Source of the DNA: an uncultured Lachnospiraceae bacterium | GTDB lineage: Bacteria; Bacillota; Clostridia; Lachnospirales; Lachnospiraceae | Direction of reading: 5' to 3' | DNA length: 64,000 nucleotides | NCBI GenBank assembly: GCA_951802115.1 | Contig: CATOPL010000011.1 | Location: forward strand, 1-64,000 | Shown here: positions 17,801-26,127 of the stretch, in pieces | Layout: every line of letters starts with the position of its first letter | Position numbering within the stretch: position 1 is the stretch's first letter | Translations under genes and position numbers: made by a program | The notes under the pieces: model-generated | What the model was told of the DNA's origin: nothing | Databases searched by the model: none | The model's input: the letters and a program-made list of their open reading frames with translations, nothing else

Positions 17801-19948
17801 TCCGCGGACCAGTATGACGCCGAGCAGCTGTTCCTCTCCCCCGTTATCCTGATATTCCAGATCTTTATGCGCCCCGATCCAGGCGTCCAGCCGCTCCAGT
17901 ACACGAATACATGCCGCTTCCCCATAGACAAACAGTTCTGACGCCTGTGAAACATCAACATGAACTTTTGGAATAACCCACTCCTTCTTCGGATCATAGA
18001 GCCCATAGCCTGGAGTTTTCAGAATTTCCTGCGCCCGGCTGCGCTCTCCGATCAGTTCTTTCAAAAGAATCCGTTCCTTTTCCGTCGGGTTTTCATATTC
18101 CTTCAGTACCGGGATTACCCTCCGGTACTCTGAAGATCTTTTTTCCTTGAGATAGCAGGCCAGTTCCAGACCACCCATATGGCACTCTTCAGACTTTTCA
18201 TGTAAAAGCCTGCTGATACAGTCTCTAAGTGCGTCCGGTTCCTGGTGCTTGAGGATCTCCAGCGTCTCCGTACGCCCTTTTTTATATTTCATGTTACCTT
18301 CGATCTTCCGGTAATCCTCCGGCAGAAGGCAAATATACTTCACCAGTGTAAACGCCACATTCCGGGTATTATTCTCCTGACTGTGAAGGCAGTCCAGAAG
18401 AATCTGTTTTCTTATCTCCGTTTTCGGCCTGCACAGAAGAACACGTGCAGCCAGATGCCTTCCCTCGCCAATCATTGGCAAAAGTCCTGCCGCCTCGTCC
18501 AGATATACATCCTCCTGTATCGCCCAGGCCAGCAGACACATACGGATCACCACATCTGACCGGCTCATAGATACCTTATACCAGGGGAAAATACAGGGTG
18601 ACAGTTCCAGCCCCTTTTTCGGAAGTCTTTCCACAAAACTTTTCAAAAGCTCATAGGCACGTTCAGCCTCTTCCCTGCTCAGAGACAGTTTCTCAGGCGT
18701 AATCATCCTCGGCATCTGTCCCTTGTCATAAGAAGGAGAATACCAGTATCTGCTGCAGCCGCTCGAATGATATTCCACAATCTCGTCAAAGCGTTCAAAC
18801 ACGTCTCCCATAAAATACGGCAGATAACATGCAGCCAGCTCCAAATCTTCCGGATATGTAAACAGAATCTTTTTTGCTGCTTTCATAGACATCTGGCGAC
18901 TCTGAAAGGCTTCCAGATAATACGACGCAGTCATCATCTGATGTCTGGTTCCATCCTCTGCCAGGCCAAGAATCACATCCGACGCTTCTTTCACATCATA
19001 AAAAGCTTTTGCCCAGAGAGCACAGCAGAGAGCTACCGCGTCCTCCCCTTTTAATTGCTCTTCCAGAAAAACCGGTTCCCGCAGACATCTCCCCATAAGT
19101 TTTAACAGTTTGTCCGCCATCCGTTCCATGCTTTTATAGTCATAGATACCAATCCAGGTACTGACCGCCCGCTTCACGGAAGAATAACGGATCAGCCCAT
19201 GATCTTCGATCACCTGAAACAGATACTGAAACGCTTCTGCTCTTCCTTCATCCATCGCCTCGCAAACCGCCTGTCTGACTCCCTCCTGAAGTCTGGCGGC
19301 GACTAGAAAATCACCCAGAGTCCGGTACAGACTCTCATCTTTGCTCATAACAATACCCCGGAGCAGTTCACGGCTGATCATCAAGGTATTATTGTCTCCC
19401 AGAAGAAGATCCTTTACCGCCTGGATCGTCTTCTCGTTCCCATGATCAATCTGAGCTGCCAGCATTCCGGCATAGAACCAGCTCTCATCTCTTGCATCAT
19501 TGCAGATCTCAGGCGGCACATTTCCGGTCAGTACATCGGAAAGCTCCTTATCATAAAAGCGTAACCTGGCATACGCCCACAGAAGCCGGACACCGTCTTC
19601 CACAAAAGGCGTATAGCTTTTTCCCCGCACGCTGCGCCGGAATATTCCTGCGGATGCCTGGAAACAGTTCATCTCATCCAGCGCATAATAAAACTCCTCC
19701 TGCTGCTCCAAACGCACGCACGCTGCCACCAGCCCGGAAAGATGCTGTCTGTAGACCTCACTGGGTTTTCTTGCATCTCTGGCCAACAGAAGTCCTTTGA
19801 TCCAGTTGCAGGCTTCCTGATCGATCCCTGTGAACAGAGAACCGCTCCGATCCAGCACTGGCAGCAGTTTTCTCTCTGTTTTTGACAGCCCGGAAGTTTT
19901 CTGCATATTTTTTACAAACTGTTCCTTAAGCTTTGTATGGTCTGACAT
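14843..19948 (-). CDS. giant DUF4132 domain protein (MolR/YehI-related), unknown function
   Basis: A 1701-residue soluble protein, by far the largest gene here. Most of the first 1200 residues look like helical repeats without a recognisable catalytic motif. A DUF4132-type core is seen from about residue 1230 (containing GFADVTRLMLRMET), followed by a conserved C-terminal domain rich in motifs such as HPCDLYREGHW, AYVGGVDPESSRSTVEMRR and LHVLPVHSQHRGKIFLPF. Escherichia coli YehI/MolR is the best known relative. No AAA+ (MoxR/YehL) or VWA partner is nearby, unlike the enterobacterial yeh locus. It sits inside the cobalamin operon between the small gene at 19976 and cbiP with short spacers. The reading frame is intact. 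Its role is unknown, and a cobalamin function is only suggested by position. Confidence 0.8.
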   Translation of the reverse strand: MSDHTKLKEQFVKNMQKTSGLSKTERKLLPVLDRSGSLFTGIDQEACNWIKGLLLARDARKPSEVYRQHLSGLVAACVRLEQQEEFYYALDEMNCFQASAGIFRRSVRGKSYTPFVEDGVRLLWAYARLRFYDKELSDVLTGNVPPEICNDARDESWFYAGMLAAQIDHGNEKTIQAVKDLLLGDNNTLMISRELLRGIVMSKDESLYRTLGDFLVAARLQEGVRQAVCEAMDEGRAEAFQYLFQVIEDHGLIRYSSVKRAVSTWIGIYDYKSMERMADKLLKLMGRCLREPVFLEEQLKGEDAVALCCALWAKAFYDVKEASDVILGLAEDGTRHQMMTASYYLEAFQSRQMSMKAAKKILFTYPEDLELAACYLPYFMGDVFERFDEIVEYHSSGCSRYWYSPSYDKGQMPRMITPEKLSLSREEAERAYELLKSFVERLPKKGLELSPCIFPWYKVSMSRSDVVIRMCLLAWAIQEDVYLDEAAGLLPMIGEGRHLAARVLLCRPKTEIRKQILLDCLHSQENNTRNVAFTLVKYICLLPEDYRKIEGNMKYKKGRTETLEILKHQEPDALRDCISRLLHEKSEECHMGGLELACYLKEKRSSEYRRVIPVLKEYENPTEKERILLKELIGERSRAQEILKTPGYGLYDPKKEWVIPKVHVDVSQASELFVYGEAACIRVLERLDAWIGAHKDLEYQDNGGEEQLLGVILVRGQDQRGGWDGYPFGELWEQFYEEEIKDPQLVLEVYLYQVCYHGRDDYGRHTDLYRKVFGKGTEKEQPFKNLVIRGSFPRQTETVVELLFRKYVPRETKVHWGLVGIAKLFSVLTYSVDSDVNRVMPWRTEARLLARNGRLPVFDNLIVWLGMADGKHFEDAFSLRFRMGQDNRRMDYLNAAGSRFSNDLVNFSDLVQCCIRGIWDKDQFYKAVFAFYDLGQLLGLVTAVAKYCRDSSAGSLGFRNDHMLFGQWRKEERPLDSSAPEVQLMLELYEEVMPKVLEVELSRGEQATPFSKYMANICMVEGIPVLIRLLNAIGNDVLDRNAYYFGNGEDRRRVLSSLLMRCYPKKEETAEDLRRALKGSKITRKRLTELAMYAPQWIPLLETYLAFPGLQSGCYYFMAHTSEWLDDGIMAMVARYTPLSREELCDGAFDVVWFQDAYSQLGEKNFQLLYQAAKYSSYGTAHARAKKYADAALGKTDFETLKAQIAGKRNKDLLMSLPLLPLSRDRKEREKELLVRYQCIQEYRKESRQFGAQRRASENRAADMALRNLSMNAGFADVTRLMLRMETRLTTSYDKYFDWQPIDDASTRIFVDETGRSSLQFRRGEKILKSLPAKYKKIPAAAECQAIVKKLKEQHTRTKSMLEQSMEDGTVFEVWELRAFLNNPVIRPLTESLVYIMEEAGEETRKAKIMGFLSGEGFTDWSGKTTAIAPETKVRIAHPCDLYREGHWQDYQRMLFERKLRQPFKQVFRELYVKLPEELEKRKTRLFCGYQIQPQKTVATLQGRRWVADYESGLQKIYYGENIIAVLLALADWFSPSDIEAPTLEAVVFYDRTDFSELRIGEIPERIYSEVMRDVDLAVSTAYVGGVDPESSRSTVEMRRIIVEENLRLLKVNNVRLQRNHALIEGKFGQYTVHLGSGVIHQVGNAMLHVLPVHSQHRGKIFLPFVDEDPKTAEILSKILMFAEDQKIKDPAVIAQIAADI

Positions 19949-19975
19949 GGTCTGATCTCCTTTGCCTTACACTCC

Positions 19976-20248
19976 TTACCCTTCGATCTGCGCCCAGTCC
20001 GGTCCTTCTTTCACATCGCCGGCTACATGGATGGAGTGTCCATAAAACAAATCTCCGTCACCGAACCAGAATTCAAAGACTCCGTCAGGCTCAACCTGGA
20101 TAGATTCCAGCTCCATATGTTCCATAAACTGTTCACGGCTGACCGGCTGTTTCTTTTCCTTCTTCAGACGTTCCAACTCTTCCTGCAGACAGTTTTCCAA
20201 CCGCTTCTGATATTCTTTCGTCCGAATGATGGCTTCCCACATTGTCAT
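19976..20248 (-). CDS. small acidic protein resembling the end of DUF2262-type proteins
   Basis: A 90-residue protein starting at an ATG with AAAGGAAACG directly upstream. The N-terminal half is a charged helix ([16 protein letters not shown]), and the C-terminal half, [22 protein letters not shown], resembles the DGDLFWGH motif in the DUF2262/DUF6985 group. It ends 22 bp before the cobD start side and 27 bp from the DUF4132 start, so it is likely co-expressed with the giant gene. Function is unknown; pairing with the DUF4132 protein is an inference from spacing only. Confidence 0.6.
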   Translation of the reverse strand: MTMWEAIIRTKEYQKRLENCLQEELERLKKEKKQPVSREQFMEHMELESIQVEPDGVFEFWFGDGDLFYGHSIHVAGDVKEGPDWAQIEG

Positions 20249-20270
20249 CGTTTCCTTTCTTTAAAACCGA

Positions 20271-21359
20271 TTACTTCTGCTTAAAAACGGTCCGGACTTC
20301 TATCACTTTCTTCATGGCATCCGTAAGCCTCTTATTTGACTGATGATCTTTCACCGCAATTCGATAGTAGTCCTTATCCAGTCCCCGGTAATTTCCGCAT
20401 TTCCGGATCAGAATTCCGTATGGCAGCAGGCGTTCATACAGATCACAGATTCCGGCAGCCCGAAAAAACAGATAATCCGCCTGTCCATCCCAAACCTGTA
20501 CACCCAGCGCTTCCAGTTCCGCTTTCAGATAAGAGCGCTCTCTTTTCACCAGCAAAACTGCACGCCGTTTGTATTCCTTCTCCCCAAGCGCCGAGATTCC
20601 GGCGGCAGATGCAAGAACACTGACTCCCCAGCACTGTCCGGCCGACTCCATACGATCTAAAAGCTTTCTGTTTCCACTGATCCCATATCCCAGCCGGATA
20701 CCCGGCATTGCGTACATTTTTGTAAATGATTTCAGTATAAATAAATTCTCTGTTTTTTGTATGTACGGAATCAGAGATCTTTCCTCCTGACCGGTAAAAT
20801 CCAGAAAACACTCATCCAATACCAGCAGTGTCCCGCATCTGTCTGCTTTTTCCAGAATCCCAAGTAACAGATTCTGCTCCATTAAAAGCCCGGTCGGATT
20901 ATTGGGATTGCAGAGAAACAGAAGATCCACCGATGGGTCAATCAGTTCCAGAATAGTATCTTTGACCTCAAAGTCCTCTTTCAGTTCATGAAATCTGCAC
21001 TCTGTATTCGTCTGTTTCAACGCTTCTTCATATTCCGCAAACGTGGGCGCAGTCAGAACCGCCTTCTTCGGACGAAGCGCATAGACCAGACGATAGATCA
21101 GATCCGCCCCGCCGTTTCCGCAGATGAACGTCTCTTTTGCCAGTCCATGCTCCGCTGCCAACGCCTTTTTCAACTTCCGGCACAGCGGGTCCGGATAATG
21201 CACGGCATCCTGCAGCGCTTGTTCAACTGCATCCCGTACGCTCTTGGGCATCCCCAGCGGATTGATATTTGCAGAAAAATCCACAAGCCCGATTCCGTTT
21301 TCTCCACGTATCTCTGTTAAATATTCATCATATATATTTCCACCATGTAACAATTTCAT
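20271..21359 (-). CDS. cobD: threonine-phosphate decarboxylase CobD
   Basis: A 362-residue PLP enzyme of the aspartate aminotransferase fold that decarboxylates L-threonine phosphate to aminopropanol phosphate, the linker used by CbiB. The N-terminal LVDFSANINPLGMP is diagnostic for CobD as opposed to histidinol-phosphate aminotransferase. CNPNNPTGLL and VLDECFLDF bind the cofactor, and the PLP lysine is in LKSFTKMYAMPGIRLGYG. The cysteine-rich C-terminal extension of some CobD proteins is absent. It lies within the riboswitch-controlled operon between the DUF2971 gene and the small gene at 19976. Confidence 0.92.
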   Translation of the reverse strand: MKLLHGGNIYDEYLTEIRGENGIGLVDFSANINPLGMPKSVRDAVEQALQDAVHYPDPLCRKLKKALAAEHGLAKETFICGNGGADLIYRLVYALRPKKAVLTAPTFAEYEEALKQTNTECRFHELKEDFEVKDTILELIDPSVDLLFLCNPNNPTGLLMEQNLLLGILEKADRCGTLLVLDECFLDFTGQEERSLIPYIQKTENLFILKSFTKMYAMPGIRLGYGISGNRKLLDRMESAGQCWGVSVLASAAGISALGEKEYKRRAVLLVKRERSYLKAELEALGVQVWDGQADYLFFRAAGICDLYERLLPYGILIRKCGNYRGLDKDYYRIAVKDHQSNKRLTDAMKKVIEVRTVFKQK

Positions 21360-21562
21360 CTTTGTTTTGCTGCCTGTCTGTGAAAATCACACATCACATA
21401 TCGGTTCCGCACCCTCAGAACATGTTGCAAATTCATTCTTTTCTTTCCGGCGCGGCGCTTTTGACATGGCAATACCTCTTTCTCCAGCATTCATAACTGC
21501 ATAATAGTGCCTGCTATCTGTCTCGGACATGGTTCCCGAAGTGCGCTTGAAAAAACAGCGTA

Positions 21563-22408
21563 CTATGCCGGCGGTCTCCGCAGCGGACAATTTGACAATG
21601 ACACATGCTCCGCCAGTTCATTCAGACCGTGATCCTGCAGATAATCCTTCAGAATCCACGCGGACTGTGTGGATTCCGGTCCAATAATAATCTCTGCAAT
21701 CAGGTCTTCCAGCCCGATTCCGATTTTCCAGCACATGGATTCCAGATCCAGCGGATAATACTTTTTAATCCGTTCTTTGGTCACATGATAACAGGGATTC
21801 ACATCAAAATATTCCTTCTCATACGGATAGACCACAAGCCGCACTTCATTTTCAGAAGCAAAAGACGGATGTTTATAGACTACCGAACAAATCCATGCGT
21901 CATGCATCGCATGTTTAATCTGCGGATTGTCTCCCGACAATTCCGTACCGCTCAGAGCCAGCTGATAAAACACATCTACAAGCCCGTGTTCTGTCATGTC
22001 ATCCTGATAGAACACCTTCTGCAAAGACAGATCCCCCTCCGCCATCTTCTGCAGCAGCTCCCCGTGAAAAGCTATGCATACACCTCTGCCGCGGTTCCCA
22101 TACCGCTCCCACTGAGCAGCGTCATCCCGGTAAAAAGAAAAGCAGGCCGCATATGCAGAATAGAAAAACTCCTTTTTCAGCTCCTCTTCAAACAAATCCT
22201 GAACTTCTTCTGCCAGATCCTTCTTTCCGTCTTCCTCCAGCCTTTTTACCACTGCCTGACAAAGACCGCTGATAAAAAGGCGCATTTCCGCTGCATCGTT
22301 CATATTCAGAACATTATTGACGCGCAGCTGCGCACGCCGCAGAATCCCGTCCAGCGCCTGAAAGTCTGTATAGTGATAGAAAATATCATGATCGAATTTT
22401 TGTGCCAT
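21563..22408 (-). CDS. DUF2971 domain protein
   Basis: A 281-residue protein of the DUF2971 family. It opens MAQKFDHDIFYHYTDFQALDGIL, with the typical YHYT start, and carries LRVNNVLNMNDAAEM and CFSFYRDDAAQWERYGNRGRGVCIAF. The ATG at 22408 is preferred to the upstream in-frame start because AAAGGA lies 7 nt before it. DUF2971 proteins are widespread, poorly characterised, and often near mobile or defence genes; a role in cobalamin synthesis is not known. It ends about 200 bp before cobD; that gap holds no convincing gene. Confidence 0.8.
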   Translation of the reverse strand: MAQKFDHDIFYHYTDFQALDGILRRAQLRVNNVLNMNDAAEMRLFISGLCQAVVKRLEEDGKKDLAEEVQDLFEEELKKEFFYSAYAACFSFYRDDAAQWERYGNRGRGVCIAFHGELLQKMAEGDLSLQKVFYQDDMTEHGLVDVFYQLALSGTELSGDNPQIKHAMHDAWICSVVYKHPSFASENEVRLVVYPYEKEYFDVNPCYHVTKERIKKYYPLDLESMCWKIGIGLEDLIAEIIIGPESTQSAWILKDYLQDHGLNELAEHVSLSNCPLRRPPA

Positions 22409-22461
22409 TACAAGTCCTTTCTGATCCAAATGAACGCGGCACAACAGAGTTCACCATAGTC

Positions 22462-22842
22462 TCAGACACCTGCATACAGCAAAACCCCCACCGCCGCAAT
22501 GCACCCAAAAGCAATGCTCCTGCTCCGTCTCTGTTTACACCAGCGCAGCGCTGCCGCTCCTGCAGCAATCTGTAATATCAGCATAAACACGCAAAACTGC
22601 CAGCGCCGGAAATAAGGTTCCCATTCCATCGTCAATCGATAGCATTCACCGACATATATTGCCAGAAAACGATCCGCCAGCAGACAGATCCATATACCTT
22701 CGAGCAAAATCCATCTGCTCATTGTTCCGCTGCGGATCAGATGACGCAGAAAAAAGAACAGCAGGATATAACCAAACCAGAACAAAAGCACCACGCCTGC
22801 TGTTTCTTCGATATATATTCCCGGAATCGGATTATCCACCAT
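22462..22842 (-). CDS. small four-helix membrane protein, unknown
   Basis: A protein of about 126 residues with four predicted membrane helices: around VVLLFWFGYILLFFFL, ILLEGIWICLLADRFLAIYV, FCVFMLILQIAAGAAAL and IAFGCIAAVGVLLYAGV. It overlaps the stop of the hemC-cobA-hemD fusion by 11 bp, which suggests translational coupling. The start is uncertain: the ATG at 22842 has AGGAG unusually close, and a GTG follows at once. I do not recognise the family. Its place in a cobalamin operon could mean a transport or membrane-anchoring role, but nothing in the sequence shows it. Confidence 0.55.
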   Translation of the reverse strand: MVDNPIPGIYIEETAGVVLLFWFGYILLFFFLRHLIRSGTMSRWILLEGIWICLLADRFLAIYVGECYRLTMEWEPYFRRWQFCVFMLILQIAAGAAALRWCKQRRSRSIAFGCIAAVGVLLYAGV

Positions 22843-25222
22843 ATCTCCTGTCATACAGCAGAACATCCCTTATTCCTTCCGCCGTATATTCCACCGCTGA
22901 CCGGTGTACGCGTATCCCTGCTGCTTCTGCAGCCTTTTCGGTCACCGGTCCGATACAGACTGCTTTTGCTTTCATGTTTTTTACATCCGTCATATTCGCA
23001 AATGCTTTCACCGCCGACGCACTGGCAAACGTCACATAATCTGCCTGCGGAAGAATCCGGTTCAGCTCTTCTTTTTTCCGCTCGTCCACCGCCGTATGGT
23101 AAATCGACAATGCTTTGTATGCAATGTCCGCTTTTTCCAATGCCAGATTCAATTCCCTGGACGCCTCTTCTGCCCTCAGCAGCAGAACCCGATCCTCTTT
23201 TTTCAGTGTCGGCACCCATTCTTTTGACAGATCACGGCTGCTATATGCTGTCGGTACAAAATCCGCATGGATTCCCCTGGATGCCAGCGCGTTTCTGGTA
23301 CCTTCTCCAATCACTGCAAAACGCAGTCCTGCCAGCACACGTATATCCTTTCCGCATGCCATCAGATAGTTAAAGAAAAGGTCCACTCCGTTACTGCTGG
23401 TAAATACTGCCCAGCTGTACTGTTCCAGCTTCTCTACCGCCTCTGACAGTTCTTCTGTAAACAGAGGCTCTGTATGAATCAGACTGTAGGAGATGACTTC
23501 TGCACCTTCTGCTTCCAATGCCCGGCACTGACTTTCGACCATTTTTTCCGTGCCGGTCACCAGCACGCGTACGCCTGCAAGAGCGCCGTTCCCGTACCAT
23601 GCGATCTCATCTTTTAAAGACACTACATCGCCTACAATGGTAATTGCCGGCGTCTGAATTCCTGCCTGCTCTGTTTTTTCCACAATATTCTGGAGTGTTC
23701 CCACCGCCAGACGCTGCCTGCTCGTTGTTCCCTCCTGAATCACAGCCGCCGCTGTGGCAGGATTTTTTCCGTTTTCCATCAGATTTTTTGTGATATTCGG
23801 GAGATTTTTAAGTCCCATGAGGAAAACCAGTGTCCCTTCTTCCTTTGCCAGTGCACTGTAATCCAGTACCTTCTCTTCTTTGTGATTTCCTTCATGACCG
23901 GTGATCACATGAAAAGAAGACGCATACTCTCTGTGTGTCACCGGAATTCCCGCATAGGCAGGAGCCGCATAACAGGAAGATACGCCCGGCACGATCTCGA
24001 ATTCAATTCCAGCCGCTCTGAGCTCCTGTGCTTCTTCTCCTCCTCTTCCGAAAATAAACGGATCTCCACCTTTCAGACGGACTACTTTTTTTCCTTCTTT
24101 CGCCAGTCGAATCAGAAGTGCATTTGTCTCTTCCTGCTTCAGGTGATGAGCTGAAGCACGTTTTCCGGCATAAATCAGCTCTGCATCTTTCCTTGTCTCA
24201 TTCAGCAGAGTATCTGTAGCCAAACTGTCATAAATAACCGCATCTGCCTCCCGGATACAGGCCAGACATCTTTGCGTCACCAGATTCTTGTCTCCTGGTC
24301 CGGCCCCTGCCAGCCAAACTTTTCCTCTGCACAACTCCGCAGCCAGTTCCCGGCCCAGTTCTTCTGCCAGTTCTGTACAAAGACCCGTCTTTTTGCTGCC
24401 TGATGCTTTTTTCAGATGCCTGCCATCCGGAGCAAACAATACTTCCATATGAAGTATCTCTCCTTCCAGCCAGGAATATGCTGCCGCCGGAGCATTACAG
24501 CTGCCGCCGATCGCTGCCAGATATGCCCGCTCTGCATACAGAGAAACTGCTGCCTGCCGGTCATGGATCGTCTTCAGCAATTCTTCCAAATGTCCTTTCC
24601 GGCTTTCCACCGCCAGAATCGCCTGTCCCGCCGCCGGAAGGCACAAAGAACGATCCAGATATTCATAATGAAAGTCGCTGTTTTCCGACAGCCCAAGACG
24701 CTCAATCCCTGCCGCCGCCAGAACGATCGCATCATATTGGCCTTCTGACAGTTTCCGGAGTCTGGTCTGTACATTTCCCCGGATCATCCGGATCCGGACC
24801 AGCGGATTGATCATTTTGATCTGCAGTTCCCGGCGAAGGCTGCTGGTACCCACTACGATGCCGGGCTTCAAATCCTGCAGTCTGGTCCCGTCACAGGTAA
24901 CGATCACATCTTCTGCCGATCCGCGGCTTAAAACCGCCCCGATCCCCAGCTCTCCTGGAAACTCCATCGGCATGTCTTTGGCACTGTGCACTGCCAGGTC
25001 AATCTCTCCGCTTAACAGTGCTTCTTCCAGCTCTCTTGTAAACACGCCTTTCCCGCCGAAAGAAGTCAGTGAACGATCCAGAAGCTCGTCCCCTTTCGTC
25101 GACATTTCCACAAACTCCACCTGAACCTCCGGAAATATCTCCTCTATCTTTCTTTTCACTATATCCGTCTGGACCAGCGCGAGCCTGCTCTTTCTGGTTC
25201 CGATCCGAATTATATTCTGCAT
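22832..25222 (-). CDS. trifunctional HemC-CobA-HemD fusion (uroporphyrinogen III and precorrin-2 synthesis)
   Basis: A 796-residue triple fusion that should turn porphobilinogen into precorrin-2 in one polypeptide. Residues 1-300 are hydroxymethylbilane synthase (HemC), starting IRIGTRKSRLALVQT, with the dipyrromethane cysteine at residue 242 in IGGSCNAPAAA. Residues about 301-545 are SAM:uroporphyrinogen III methyltransferase (CobA), with VWLAGAGPGDKNLVT, LKGGDPFIFGRGGEEA and PAYAGIPVTHR. Residues about 548-796 are uroporphyrinogen III synthase (HemD), starting VRVLVTGTEK. CobA-HemD fusions are known in clostridia; HemC joined to both is rarer. It lies 77 bp downstream of cbiH and overlaps the membrane gene. 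Confidence 0.94.
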   Translation of the reverse strand: MQNIIRIGTRKSRLALVQTDIVKRKIEEIFPEVQVEFVEMSTKGDELLDRSLTSFGGKGVFTRELEEALLSGEIDLAVHSAKDMPMEFPGELGIGAVLSRGSAEDVIVTCDGTRLQDLKPGIVVGTSSLRRELQIKMINPLVRIRMIRGNVQTRLRKLSEGQYDAIVLAAAGIERLGLSENSDFHYEYLDRSLCLPAAGQAILAVESRKGHLEELLKTIHDRQAAVSLYAERAYLAAIGGSCNAPAAAYSWLEGEILHMEVLFAPDGRHLKKASGSKKTGLCTELAEELGRELAAELCRGKVWLAGAGPGDKNLVTQRCLACIREADAVIYDSLATDTLLNETRKDAELIYAGKRASAHHLKQEETNALLIRLAKEGKKVVRLKGGDPFIFGRGGEEAQELRAAGIEFEIVPGVSSCYAAPAYAGIPVTHREYASSFHVITGHEGNHKEEKVLDYSALAKEEGTLVFLMGLKNLPNITKNLMENGKNPATAAAVIQEGTTSRQRLAVGTLQNIVEKTEQAGIQTPAITIVGDVVSLKDEIAWYGNGALAGVRVLVTGTEKMVESQCRALEAEGAEVISYSLIHTEPLFTEELSEAVEKLEQYSWAVFTSSNGVDLFFNYLMACGKDIRVLAGLRFAVIGEGTRNALASRGIHADFVPTAYSSRDLSKEWVPTLKKEDRVLLLRAEEASRELNLALEKADIAYKALSIYHTAVDERKKEELNRILPQADYVTFASASAVKAFANMTDVKNMKAKAVCIGPVTEKAAEAAGIRVHRSAVEYTAEGIRDVLLYDRRYGG

Positions 25223-25299
25223 ACTGCCTCCCGTTTGCTATATTTTTGTGCGTACTGCACACTCAGGAATCAGTTCCCTGATATACTCATATCTCGATC

Positions 25300-26031
25300 T
25301 TATAATGAATATCCCCGGGGGGTGATCATCCGTGTATTTCTCACATATGTCTGCGAATTACCGATAATGACCACACTGAACATATCGATTTTCGCATCCT
25401 TCAGCTTCTCCAGCACAGTAATATTTACCGTCTCGTCTTTTCTGCCCGCATTGCGTACAATTCCCACCGGCGTCTCCTTTTTTCGGTATTTCATCAGGAT
25501 ATCCGCCGCCTGCTCCACATAACCGGTTCTCTTTTTACTCTTCGGATTATAAAGACAGACAATCAGATCTCCCTGCCCTGCACAATCCACCCGTTTCATG
25601 ATCAAATCGAGCGGTGTCATCAGATCGCTCAAGCTGATCACTGCAAAATCATGCATGAGCGGCGCCCCCAGTACCGAGGCAGCCGCACTTGCCGCTGTCA
25701 CCCCCGGTACAGTTTCAATTTCAATATCTGCATGTTTTTCCTCTGCCACCTGGTAGATAATCCCGGCCATGCCATAGATCCCGCTGTCCCCGCTGGACAC
25801 CATGGCAACGGTCTGATCCTTCCCGGCTTCTTCTACCGCCATCTCACAGCGTTTTACTTCCTGCATCATCGGAGTCGCAATATAATGCTTATCCGGAAAG
25901 TATTCTTTTATTATATTGACGTAAGTCGTATATCCTGTCACCACATCCGCTTTTCTGATCACCTCAATGGCTTTCTCCGTCATATGTTCATATCCGCCGG
26001 GCCCAAAACCCACTACATATAATTTTCCCAT
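25300..26031 (-). CDS. cbiH: cobalt-precorrin-3 C17-methyltransferase CbiH (CobJ-type)
   Basis: A 243-residue tetrapyrrole methyltransferase that methylates C17 and triggers ring contraction. It starts MGKLYVVGFGPGGYEHMTEKA, and has VVTGYTTYVNII, SSGDSGIYGMAG and the C-terminal RNTRMITPRGY, typical of CbiH/CobJ. The ATG at 26031 is chosen since AGGAG lies 9 nt upstream, while the ATG nine bases earlier directly abuts that site. It is the single-domain form, without the extra C-terminal domain seen in some species. It sits between hemA and the HemC fusion in the operon. Confidence 0.93.
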   Translation of the reverse strand: MGKLYVVGFGPGGYEHMTEKAIEVIRKADVVTGYTTYVNIIKEYFPDKHYIATPMMQEVKRCEMAVEEAGKDQTVAMVSSGDSGIYGMAGIIYQVAEEKHADIEIETVPGVTAASAAASVLGAPLMHDFAVISLSDLMTPLDLIMKRVDCAGQGDLIVCLYNPKSKKRTGYVEQAADILMKYRKKETPVGIVRNAGRKDETVNITVLEKLKDAKIDMFSVVIIGNSQTYVRNTRMITPRGYSL

Positions 26032-26127
26032 CTTTTCCATCTCCTGTGAAAGTTTTTACACCTGTTCCTTTTATGCTTCGTGTCCCATTGACACTTCTTC
26101 TCCAGGCAGACATTTACCGTCTATCGT

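Noticed and set aside
14843-19948. DUF4132 gene as part of a MoxR-VWA ternary system
   Set aside because: No AAA+ MoxR, VWA or SWIM-domain gene is present in the neighbourhood.
20271-21359. Histidinol-phosphate aminotransferase HisC
   Set aside because: The FSANINPLG start and cobalamin operon context identify CobD; no histidine biosynthesis genes are nearby.
21387-21590. 67-residue minus-strand open frame between the DUF2971 gene and cobD
   Set aside because: No convincing ribosome binding site, overlaps the end of the DUF2971 gene, and no recognisable sequence; the 200-bp gap is treated as non-coding.
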